A DNA stretch of 32,451 nt from Akkermansia muciniphila. Lineage in GTDB: Bacteria; Verrucomicrobiota; Verrucomicrobiia; Limisphaerales; UBA11320. The translations under genes were made by a program, and so were the position numbers. Position 1 is the first letter of the stretch. Each line of letters begins with the position of its first letter. The notes under the pieces are model-generated. The model had not been told where the DNA came from, searched no databases, and worked only from the letters and a program-made list of their open reading frames with translations. Location: contig CAMAVD010000030.1 of the NCBI GenBank assembly GCA_945861575.1, positions 1 to 32,451 on the forward strand, in the 5' to 3' direction. Shown in pieces: positions 8,089 through 14,848 of the stretch.

Positions 8089-8814
8089 CTACGCTGGAAA
8101 GTTCGGGAAGTCTATTTTCCGGTAGTGCACAGAGCTTTTGCTGCGACGATCCAGTAGGGCGGCCTCGACCCGACGGCCTTCTTTAAGCGGTGGCGCTTCG
8201 CTGTCCGGCACGAGCCCCTGGAAGGAAAGCTGCTGTGTGATCGCACGCCACGCCGTGAGCAGTACAAGTGAGGTGTCCCGGAGGCTGAGCTCGGGTCGCA
8301 AGGTTTGCGTCAGCCACGCCAATGCTTCGGATTCAAGCTTTCGGTCGATATGCGCCACCAGCGCTCCCGAAGTTGCGTACTGATGATTGCCGTCGTGGTG
8401 CAGTCGGACCAGCACATCCTGGGCAGGCATATCCCCCAACTCGGCGAAGATCGACTCTACAATCAGGGGCGATGAATGGATCTGTTCGAAGCTGTTCTTC
8501 AAGGTGGGACTGAGGGAGAACCCGATGAGCCTGCGGAGGGTCACGTCCCGTGATGACCGGTTAAATCCCTCGAGATGTGCGGCTTCGATCGCCGACTGAC
8601 GCACCTTTTCTATGTCCACCGGATGGCCCAGCGCCGCGATGCCATGACGGTCGTAAATCTCAAAGATCTTTGACTGCCCATGGCCGACCCCGAGGAGGAG
8701 AATGCCTTCAGGGCGGGAAGCGGCGAACACAGGGGTGGCGCCCTTGAGGTGATCCTGGATGTATTCCCGGCGGTTTTGAATCGCCTCCAGCCAACGATAG
8801 GGTTCTTCGGTCAT
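8089..8814 (-). CDS. prcA: 20S proteasome alpha subunit
   Basis: This 241-residue protein would form the outer, non-catalytic heptameric rings of the proteasome core, gating entry and docking the ATPase. It resembles actinobacterial PrcA along its whole length. Landmarks are an N-terminal helix (YRWLEAIQNRREYIQDHL), KIFEIYDRHGIAALGH, the segment SSRDVTLRRLIGFSLS and a late VEAALLDRR strand. There is no N-terminal Thr after a propeptide, as expected for an alpha subunit. Its ATG overlaps the prcB stop by four bases (ATGA), implying translational coupling and equal synthesis of the two subunits. The C-terminus ends soon after the last strand, without the long acidic tail found in mycobacterial PrcA. 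Confidence 0.92.
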   Translation of the reverse strand: MTEEPYRWLEAIQNRREYIQDHLKGATPVFAASRPEGILLLGVGHGQSKIFEIYDRHGIAALGHPVDIEKVRQSAIEAAHLEGFNRSSRDVTLRRLIGFSLSPTLKNSFEQIHSSPLIVESIFAELGDMPAQDVLVRLHHDGNHQYATSGALVAHIDRKLESEALAWLTQTLRPELSLRDTSLVLLTAWRAITQQLSFQGLVPDSEAPPLKEGRRVEAALLDRRSKSSVHYRKIDFPNFPA

Positions 8815-9575
8815 GATTCTGCCCTTTGCCAGTAACGTTCATGCTCATCCACCGTGAGGCTTTGTATGCCATGGCGGGTGAGCAGCTTGAGGGTGGAATA
8901 GAGGCGGCGGTCAGGGTGGACGCCCCCCGTGGCGGCGTCGAACTCCGCCGCGGTCATCAGCAGTCGGTTGGCGAGGACCACCGCTTGCTCGAGGCTCATG
9001 TCCTGAGGCCTTGGATTTCCCCATTTTTCCAAAAAGTGCAGCACACTCCGAATGGTGGGCGAGCCCGAACCTGAGCTGGCAAAATTGGCGGCTTCAAACT
9101 GCGCGCCCAGCGGGTCGTAGAATTGGATGATGGGTCGAGCGTTTGGGTCATCGGTCTCGATGCCAGCGAAGAGGGGTGACACTGCGCCAAAACCTTGGAG
9201 TGTGGCCGGTAGATTGTCCCGGAGCAGCTTCGACAACGAGCGGATCTTTGCTGCGAGGCTCATGGACTGCAGTTGGCTGCGGCGGTAGAACTCGAAGGTG
9301 GTCTGCAAGGTGCGAGCCATCTCGAAGGCCACCGCCGGAGACCCCGCTATCGCCATCATGGAATGGGCGTCTAGCTCGAGGATTTTCTCCGTTTTGTCAG
9401 AGAAGATGGTATTGCCTGCGGTGGCACGATGGTCGCCGGCCATGATCACTCCGGCAGAGCAATGAAAAGCGAAAACCGTGGTTGCGTGGAGGGTGAGCTC
9501 CTCCCCGGCCTTGCCCCCGGACAGTTGGCCGAAAGGGTTCTTGGGCAGAAGAGCTAAAAAATCCCCATTCATCAT
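8811..9575 (-). CDS. prcB: 20S proteasome beta subunit (catalytic)
   Basis: This is the proteolytic subunit of the core particle. The 254-residue precursor carries a propeptide of about 31 residues ending LTLHA, followed by Thr32-Thr33-Val, which matches the HGTT processing site of actinobacterial PrcB with Ala in place of Gly before the cleavage point. After autocleavage Thr32 would be the N-terminal nucleophile. Supporting active-site residues are visible in GVIMAGDHR (the Asp) and FSDKTEKI (the Lys), and SGSGSP and ATGGVHPD match conserved Ser/Asp positions. The start ATG (9575) overlaps the modifier stop by four bases, and a second ATG follows at once. The prcB-prcA overlap points to coupled production. 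Confidence 0.93.
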   Translation of the reverse strand: MMNGDFLALLPKNPFGQLSGGKAGEELTLHATTVFAFHCSAGVIMAGDHRATAGNTIFSDKTEKILELDAHSMMAIAGSPAVAFEMARTLQTTFEFYRRSQLQSMSLAAKIRSLSKLLRDNLPATLQGFGAVSPLFAGIETDDPNARPIIQFYDPLGAQFEAANFASSGSGSPTIRSVLHFLEKWGNPRPQDMSLEQAVVLANRLLMTAAEFDAATGGVHPDRRLYSTLKLLTRHGIQSLTVDEHERYWQRAES

Positions 9576-9745
9576 TGGCCTGTTCGTTGGCGATAGCGTT
9601 TGGCTTGTTCGGGATCCACTCGGCGCATGCGTTTCAACAGTTCTTCAGTGTTCGGTTTGTTGACTTCCGGGGCTCGGGGCCCCTCCCCACCACCCCCCCC
9701 GGGTGCCGGTGCGGGAGGCTGGGGACGTTGCATTCGATCGGGCAT
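9572..9745 (-). CDS. ubact: Pup-like protein modifier UBact (57 aa)
   Basis: This is a small gene between dop and prcB encoding 57 residues. The N-terminus is MPDRMQRPQPP, followed by a disordered Pro/Gly/Ala stretch with five consecutive Gly. The second half holds EELLKRMRRVDPEQAKRYRQ (a charged, helix-forming segment), and the protein ends Arg-Thr-Gly-Gln. The size, the disordered start, the DPEQAKRYRQR(T/S)G(Q/E) ending and the position in a dop-prcB-prcA-pafA operon match the UBact family, the Pup counterpart of Gram-negative phyla. By analogy with Pup, the terminal Gln would be deamidated by Dop to Glu and then linked by PafA to substrate lysines, and the helical part would engage the ATPase coiled coil. 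Lysines at 30, 38 and 49 could themselves be modified. No strong ribosome site precedes the ATG, and 41 bases separate it from the dop stop. Confidence 0.92.
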   Translation of the reverse strand: MPDRMQRPQPPAPAPGGGGGEGPRAPEVNKPNTEELLKRMRRVDPEQAKRYRQRTGQ

Positions 9746-9786
9746 AAGGTGTTCGGGTTGAGGTTGGTGTTGTTCTCGCGTTCGGG

Positions 9787-11307
9787 CTACACAAGTTTTG
9801 CAAATGGGAGATAGCGGAGATCTTCGACAGTTTGCGCGGCGCCAATGATTTTCAAACCCTGCCTGATCTGCTGAGCATCAAAGAGGTTGCGAAGATCCAG
9901 CTCGATCCGCTGATCTCCGGCACGGAGCGTGAGATGATCCCACTGTGTGAGTTCCACCGCGTGGCCAAATCGCTCGATGCAATAACCCCGGATCGCGGCA
10001 CGCGTGCTCATGGGGGGGGCGAGTCGCCCGTGACAGATCTCGTCCATGGCGTAGGGCAGCCGAAAGGATCCTTGGTCAAGGAGGCCGTAGAAGAGGCCTT
10101 GATCCCTATCGAGAAGATGGTAGGAGAGGTCCAGACTTTGAAGCCATGGATCCTCTGGCGTGAGGCCTTCCGCTTCGCGGAACTGCTCGATGAGCCGATG
10201 CTTGGCGGCCCAATCCAGGCGATCCGCGGTGAGGCGAGGATCCCGCTCGAGGTCGTTCAAAGTCTCCTCCCAGTCCGTCATGACCTTTTTCCAGTCGGCG
10301 GACTCCCCGGAGCAAAACTCACGCACGATTTGTAAATACTGCCTCTGGATCTCGATCCCTGTCGTCGGCTGCCCTGTTGCGGTAAGGCATTCCCACTTCC
10401 AGGAGGGGTCGCGTGAGATTGTTTTTAGCGTGCGCAGTGGGTCCTCTACTCGTGGAAAACGATCCAAGGGAGCTCCATTGAGCATCGCTTGGAGCACGAG
10501 AGCGGTGGTCCCAATCTTGAGATAGTGGGAAAAGAGCGAGAGATTTGCATCCCCTATGATGACATGAAACCGTCGATAGGCTTCCGCGTTCGCGTGGGGC
10601 TCGTCTCGAGTGTTGATCAGCGGACGCCGCTGCATGGTGTCCACGCTTTGCATCTCGGTGAAGAAATCGCTGCGCTGGGAGATCTGAAAACCGGGGCGCA
10701 GGAAACGGTCCTCTTCTTCCCACCCAAACTTGCCGCTCCCGCAGAGGATCTGGCGGGTGACAAAGAGGCCCACCATTCCCTGCCAAAGCGTGTCCCAGGG
10801 CAGGCGGCGGGGCATGAGATAGTTTTCATGACACCCGTAGCTGTGCCCCAGGAAATCGGTGTTGTTCTTGTAGAGACGCACGGGGTTGTCCGTGCTTGCA
10901 TTCATCGTGGCGGCACAGGCCGCCAAAAGAGTGTCGCCCGCGAAGTCCTGCTGAAGGATTTCAAGGAGAGTTCCGCACTCTGGCGTGCAGTACTCAGGGT
11001 GGGCGTGGTCGTTGTAGAAACGTGCGCCGTTGCGAAGGACCAGATCGCTCTTTATCTCGTTGAAGCTGAGTGTGCGCTGGGCGTCCAAAGCAAAATAGTC
11101 GGACTCATCGGTGTCCTGACGCAGCGCCCCCACCGTAAAGCCCCGCATGTCTCGATGCGGGTTCTCTAGGCTGTAGTCCCAGCAGTGCCGAACCCCTGGG
11201 GCCGTGGCGCTACGCACCAGCGCGATGGACTCCGCGACCACGTCCAGCTTGTCAGGCTGCTCGCGGGTGATCCCTATCTCGGTCTCGGTTCCAAACTGGA
11301 TCTCCAC
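9787..11307 (-). CDS. dop: Dop-type deamidase/depupylase
   Basis: This enzyme is predicted to deamidate the C-terminal Gln of the modifier and to remove the modifier from conjugates. It has 506 residues and starts at GTG 11307, five bases after the ATPase stop. Family landmarks are FGTETEIGI (Glu8, Glu10), RNGARFYNDHAHPEYCTPEC (Asp100 as the catalytic Asp), LYKNNTD, YGCHENYLM, INTRDEPHAN, FHVIIGDANLS and DRLDWAAKHRLIEQFREAEGL. Between residues about 36 and 87 it carries a Dop-loop-like insert with HCWDYSLENPHRDMRGF, which corresponds to the WDYE-SPLRDARGF block of mycobacterial Dop and is missing from the PafA of this locus. The modifier ends in Gln, so a working deamidase would be required. 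Confidence 0.94.
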   Translation of the reverse strand: MEIQFGTETEIGITREQPDKLDVVAESIALVRSATAPGVRHCWDYSLENPHRDMRGFTVGALRQDTDESDYFALDAQRTLSFNEIKSDLVLRNGARFYNDHAHPEYCTPECGTLLEILQQDFAGDTLLAACAATMNASTDNPVRLYKNNTDFLGHSYGCHENYLMPRRLPWDTLWQGMVGLFVTRQILCGSGKFGWEEEDRFLRPGFQISQRSDFFTEMQSVDTMQRRPLINTRDEPHANAEAYRRFHVIIGDANLSLFSHYLKIGTTALVLQAMLNGAPLDRFPRVEDPLRTLKTISRDPSWKWECLTATGQPTTGIEIQRQYLQIVREFCSGESADWKKVMTDWEETLNDLERDPRLTADRLDWAAKHRLIEQFREAEGLTPEDPWLQSLDLSYHLLDRDQGLFYGLLDQGSFRLPYAMDEICHGRLAPPMSTRAAIRGYCIERFGHAVELTQWDHLTLRAGDQRIELDLRNLFDAQQIRQGLKIIGAAQTVEDLRYLPFAKLV

Positions 11308-11312
11308 AAAGG

Positions 11313-13022
11313 CTAGATGGATGAGGCCTGTGGCGCGCTCTCTGCCTCGACATGCTTGCAGGGGGCGAGGCGTACCACATTCCCAGGTTCAAAGTCGGTT
11401 AACTTCAGCCAGTCCTCAGTGATGTCGCTGGGAGGAAAGAGCTCGTTCTCACGGTACTCGTGCGTCAAGGCGTGGAGGAGGTCCTCGCGGGTGATGGGGC
11501 ACTCGCTGCCTTTTTCGATGGATCGCTTGATGGCGTATTCCTTGGCTCGTTCCACGATGGCAGCGATAATCGCTCCGCTGGCAAGGTCGCCGCGGTGAAG
11601 GTAGTCACGACGCCCGCTCCGGTAGCTCACCTCCAGGAAACGATTCGTTTCGCTGGGCTCATAATGAGCGTCGACCACTGCGTTCACCAGTGCTTCGCGG
11701 CTCTCCGCGAGGGGGAGAGAGTCTGTTAGGTAGAGTTTATAGATCTCGGTGGCGGCGCGTTTGTCCGGACGGCGAACACGGATCTTTCGATCGATGCGGC
11801 CGGGGCGCAGAATGGCTGGATCGATCAGGTCGGCTCGATTTGACGCGATGATGATCACCACATTGCGTAAAGACTCGATCCCATCCATCTCCGTGCAGAA
11901 CATGGGCACGAGAGTGGAGAGGATATTGCTGCCCACACGGCCGGCGTGCCGGGTCCCTAGAATCGATTCGGCCTCATCGATGAACAGGAAGGCAAGGTGG
12001 CCTTCCGCCGCCTTCTCGCGGCATTGGGCGAAGAGATCCCTGACCTGACGTTCCGATTCGCCGAGCCACATATTCAGAACCTCAGGGCCTTTGACGCTGA
12101 GGAAAAACTCCGGATGGTCCTCGCCGGTCTTGTCGCGGATCTGACACCGCAGATTGTGCGCGGTGGCTTTGCCGAGAAGCGTTTTGCCGCAACCGGGAGG
12201 ACCGTAAAGCAAGAAACCCTTGGGCACAGGGTGATTAAAGCGCTTGAAGAGATGAGCGTGGAGGAAGGGCATCTCGATGCTATCGCGAATAGCCTGCACC
12301 GCTTCGGCCTGGCCACCGACGCTGCCCCAGGGTAGAGCCTCTACCGTGGTGAGAGTGCGATCGATGCGCTTAGAGGAGCCGATCACCTCCACCGCCACGC
12401 GGAGATTGGGATCCAGCCGCAGATCAAGGCCTACCTTTAGTTTCTCCTTGGCCAGGAGGCTGGACCTGATGACGATGGAGTCTGAGACTCCCGCCTCGTT
12501 CCCCACACGCAAGCGTCCGTCCGGGAACACCTCTGAGACGCGCACCACCGGCCCGTTCCGGTCGAAATCGAACGCTTCTGTGACGGCATACGCTTCGTTT
12601 AGCAGCACACGGCCGCCTGTTTCCAGCCCAGCCTCGGGCAGGGCGGGATCCACACTGCACACATAGTCTGTTCCCCCGACGCAGACCAGAGCCCGCTGAT
12701 GGGGCAGGGATTGTATCAGGGTGCCTAGACGCAGTGCCGGGGCGCGCAGCTTTTCCACAGCTTCGCCGAGTTTTTCGACGGTCTCACGGGCTTGGTCCTG
12801 GATCTCCTCCATTTCCGACACCCGATGGCGCAGGGTCATCAGTTCGTGACTGATGGGGGAGTCCATCATGGAACGATGGCTGATGCGATCCACGAGTTGG
12901 AGCGTGGAGAGTTGGTCGAGGTCCTGCTGCGGCGTTGGCTGTGAATGAGAAATGGGTGGGGTCTCCGGCGAGGCGGCAGTCCCGTCAGGCGGTTGTGGCC
13001 GACCTTGGTTGGACTTATTCAC
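11313..13022 (-). CDS. mpa: ARC/Mpa proteasomal AAA+ ATPase
   Basis: This is the ring-shaped unfoldase that would recognise tagged proteins and thread them into the 20S core. It has 569 residues and starts at GTG 13022. Visible parts are a Pro/Gln-rich N-terminus, a coiled coil at about 57-95 (LRHRVSEMEEIQDQARETVE), an OB-type region at about 97-220, Walker A GPPGCGKT (274-281), Walker B LFIDE (346-350), and LRPGRID with the arginine fingers near 406-409. The pore loop reads KGPEVLNMWLGE, so Trp319 stands where Mpa has Tyr in KYVG. The protein ends APQASSI and lacks the GQYL-type tail that docks mycobacterial Mpa to the core. It is the first gene of the proteasome operon, with a 327-base upstream gap that holds a possible promoter. 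Confidence 0.93.
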   Translation of the reverse strand: MNKSNQGRPQPPDGTAASPETPPISHSQPTPQQDLDQLSTLQLVDRISHRSMMDSPISHELMTLRHRVSEMEEIQDQARETVEKLGEAVEKLRAPALRLGTLIQSLPHQRALVCVGGTDYVCSVDPALPEAGLETGGRVLLNEAYAVTEAFDFDRNGPVVRVSEVFPDGRLRVGNEAGVSDSIVIRSSLLAKEKLKVGLDLRLDPNLRVAVEVIGSSKRIDRTLTTVEALPWGSVGGQAEAVQAIRDSIEMPFLHAHLFKRFNHPVPKGFLLYGPPGCGKTLLGKATAHNLRCQIRDKTGEDHPEFFLSVKGPEVLNMWLGESERQVRDLFAQCREKAAEGHLAFLFIDEAESILGTRHAGRVGSNILSTLVPMFCTEMDGIESLRNVVIIIASNRADLIDPAILRPGRIDRKIRVRRPDKRAATEIYKLYLTDSLPLAESREALVNAVVDAHYEPSETNRFLEVSYRSGRRDYLHRGDLASGAIIAAIVERAKEYAIKRSIEKGSECPITREDLLHALTHEYRENELFPPSDITEDWLKLTDFEPGNVVRLAPCKHVEAESAPQASSI

Positions 13023-13028
13023 GTCTCA

Positions 13029-13056
13029 AATATACCCCGCAAATCGGCGACTGCAA
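13029..13056 (-). promoter_or_regulatory. Possible sigma-70 promoter for the proteasome operon, maybe leaderless
   Basis: On the minus strand a TTGCAG (13051-13056) is followed after 16 bases by TATATT (13029-13034). These resemble -35 and -10 boxes. The -10 box ends only six bases before the mpa GTG, so transcription would begin at or next to the start codon, giving a leaderless message. No Shine-Dalgarno sequence is visible before the GTG, which fits. The prediction comes from box similarity alone. Confidence 0.35.
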
Positions 13057-13097
13057 TCTGAGTAGTGAAGTTTTTCCGCCACATTTAACTTGAGAAT

Positions 13098-13112
13098 AAT
13101 CAGGGACTGATT
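13098..13112. promoter_or_regulatory. Operator-like palindrome upstream of mpa
   Basis: AATCAG-GGA-CTGATT is a perfect 6+3+6 inverted repeat, about 42 bases upstream of the predicted -35 box of mpa. Its size and position would suit binding by a dimeric regulator. Short palindromes occur by chance, so this is only a candidate. Confidence 0.25.
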
Positions 13113-13349
13113 TTGTTAATCTGTGGTCCCCCGGAGCCGGTGCGCATCCTCGCGCAGAGTTTCCCTCAGGCGTCGCATCGTGGACCATGAGCAGAAAGGA
13201 GAGAGGCGGGCCGAATAGGACGAGAAACCTCTGATTTCGATGTCCCCTGGTCTCGCCGTCGAATTTCGCAGGGGCGAAGACGGGGGGAGAGCTGTGGCGT
13301 TGGTGCTGGGGCGGCGTGAGTGCGAGTGGCCCTTGGAAGAGTGAGGCCG

Positions 13350-14030
13350 CTAGAAACTGCAGGGACTTGCCACAGCCTCGCGGAGGCGAGCCAGGTAGTT
13401 TTCCCGGGGGATGTTGATGGCACCAAGCTTGGCTGTGGCGGGATTGATCACCTGGGTGTCGAAGAGCTTGAAGCCCTGGATGCGCAGGTGCTCGAGCAGA
13501 TGGTGAAGTGCAACTTTGGAGGCGTTGTCGACCCGGTGGAACATGGATTCTCCAGCGAAGAAGCCTCCGATCTGTACCCCGTAAACTCCTCCCACCAGTG
13601 CGCCGTCCAGCCAGCACTCTACGCTGTGGGCATGACCGGCCTTGTGCAGGCGGGCATAGGCTCGAATGAACTCAGGAGTGACCCAGGTCTCCTCGCGCCC
13701 GATTCCCGGCTTGGCACACTGTCTCATCACCTCTTCAAATGCTCGATCTTGAGTGAGCTGAAAGGGTTGTTTCTTTAGTAACTTCGCGAGGCTGCGGCTA
13801 ATCCGAACACCCTCAAGCTCGAAGATGGCGCGCGGATCGGGGGACCACCAGGTGATGGGATCGACGCTCCAGGGGAAAATGCCCTCTCGATAGGCGAGGA
13901 GCAGGCGCTCGACGGTGAGATCTCCTCCGAGTGCCACCAGTCCAGCATACTCGCCACACAGTGCGGATCGAGGATCCGGAAAACGAAGCTCCCTGGTGAG
14001 CAGGTGAACTTTAAGAGGCTCCCTGCTCAT
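13350..14030 (-). CDS. aat: Leucyl/phenylalanyl-tRNA--protein transferase
   Basis: Aat transfers Leu or Phe from aminoacyl-tRNA to the N-terminus of proteins that begin with Lys or Arg, creating a primary N-degron read by ClpS. I chose ATG 14030 (MSREPLKVHLL...), giving 226 residues and a 20-base overlap with the upstream gene. An earlier in-frame ATG at 14060 would add MRFSSNAFCS, which is less like the family. Family motifs are GLVALGGDL, YREGIFPW, WWSPDPRAIFEL, WVTPEFIRAYARLH, GHAHSVECW, GGVYGVQIGGFFAGESMF and NASKVAL. It is the last gene of a three-gene set with clpS and a DUF2017-like gene. Confidence 0.93.
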   Translation of the reverse strand: MSREPLKVHLLTRELRFPDPRSALCGEYAGLVALGGDLTVERLLLAYREGIFPWSVDPITWWSPDPRAIFELEGVRISRSLAKLLKKQPFQLTQDRAFEEVMRQCAKPGIGREETWVTPEFIRAYARLHKAGHAHSVECWLDGALVGGVYGVQIGGFFAGESMFHRVDNASKVALHHLLEHLRIQGFKLFDTQVINPATAKLGAINIPRENYLARLREAVASPCSF

Positions 14031-14481
14031 CGAGCAAAACGCATTGGAGGAGAAGCGCAAACTCCATCCTCAGCAGATTGTCATAATCGACGTCGGGCCG
14101 TGCGGCGAGTTCGGAGGCCTCCTCCTCGGGGCATCCCATGGCATACCAAGCCCCCACTCGCACCTCGTTGGCCACCTGCAAGAGCCATTCCATGTCCTGG
14201 TGTTTTACGCGCAGTTCTACCTGTTTCTGTTTGGGTTTGAGCGGGGGTTGGGATCCCAGAAATTCCGCAACCTTGCGCCGATGTGCTTGCTTGGTCTCCG
14301 CGAGGGCGGATTTGAGCAGGGCAGGGTCCGGCCCGGTTGGCCCTTTGTCTGGATTCTCCTCCGTGGCAGGCCAGACATCCGTCGACATCGGGTAGGAATT
14401 GAGCACGAAATGCAGAAGCTCCCGCTCGCCGTCATTGATTTGGAAGGTGACCGTATCCTCTGTGTGATGGAGTCGCTTCAC
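14011..14481 (-). CDS. DUF2017-like protein encoded between clpS and aat
   Basis: This 156-residue soluble, mostly helical protein has no signal peptide. Its start overlaps the clpS stop by four bases and its end overlaps aat, so the three are translationally linked. The pattern of an N-terminal DGERELLHFVLNS segment and a C-terminal VELRVKHQDMEWLLQVANEVRVG, then LLRMEFALLLQCVLL, resembles DUF2017 proteins, which in Actinobacteria also lie next to clpS (for example Rv1332 beside Rv1331). The function of that family is unknown. I infer a role connected to ClpS-mediated degradation from position only, and the family assignment is tentative because similarity is patchy. Confidence 0.6.
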   Translation of the reverse strand: MKRLHHTEDTVTFQINDGERELLHFVLNSYPMSTDVWPATEENPDKGPTGPDPALLKSALAETKQAHRRKVAEFLGSQPPLKPKQKQVELRVKHQDMEWLLQVANEVRVGAWYAMGCPEEEASELAARPDVDYDNLLRMEFALLLQCVLLDEQGAS

Positions 14482-14786
14482 TTGTCGGGCTCCATGGTGA
14501 CGTGGAGGCTGTAGGCTTGGAGTTGGTGGACATAGGCCTCCGCACGCTCCTGGCTTTCGCGGGCAACGACGCTTTTTCCGTTCTGATGGACCTCGAGCAT
14601 GTGGATCTCGGCTTTCTTTTTGTTCCAGCCGAAGACCTTCTGGAACACGTGGGTCACGAAGACCATGGTGTTCACGGGATCATTCCAGACGATGACCAGG
14701 AACGCAGGGGCCTGCGCATCCTTGGACTTCGTGGAGGTTTCCTCGTGGATCTCCGGTAACAGCAACGGTGTCTCCGTCTCAGGCAT
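14478..14786 (-). CDS. clpS: ClpS, N-degron adaptor for the Clp protease
   Basis: ClpS binds proteins with Leu, Phe, Trp or Tyr at the N-terminus and hands them to a Clp ATPase (ClpA or ClpC). The 102-residue protein has a flexible N-terminal tail of about 27 residues, then the core: FLVIVWNDPVNTMVFVTHVFQ, with the Asn-Asp pair that holds the substrate amino group, a gatekeeper-like Met, and EVHQNGKSVV with the conserved His. The VWNDPVNTM form is closer to actinobacterial ClpS than to the E. coli form. It is the first gene of the clpS-DUF2017-aat set. No clpA or clpC lies in the window. Confidence 0.93.
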   Translation of the reverse strand: MPETETPLLLPEIHEETSTKSKDAQAPAFLVIVWNDPVNTMVFVTHVFQKVFGWNKKKAEIHMLEVHQNGKSVVARESQERAEAYVHQLQAYSLHVTMEPDK

Positions 14787-14848
14787 CGACGCAGGCTAGC
14801 CGATCGTAATGGGCCTGGCAACCTTCAGCGACACCTTCAGCGCGACCG

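Larger units (their letters stand above)
13023..13349. other. 327-base intergenic region upstream of mpa
   Basis: This gap separates the aat stop from the mpa start; both genes are on the minus strand. I see no convincing gene in either direction, only open frames that overlap aat antisense. Its mpa-proximal 90 bases are AT-richer than the surroundings and contain the promoter-like and palindromic elements listed separately. The remaining part, about 13113-13349, is GC-rich and shows no recognisable feature. Confidence 0.7.

Noticed and set aside
9645-9845. A 66-codon minus-strand frame overlapping the modifier gene
   Set aside because: It is another frame of the same stretch and overlaps the end of dop; the frame at 9572-9745 carries the family C-terminus and operon overlap instead.
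13015-13617. A 200-codon minus-strand frame spanning the mpa upstream gap
   Set aside because: It runs through the aat 3' half in another frame and has low-complexity composition without motifs.
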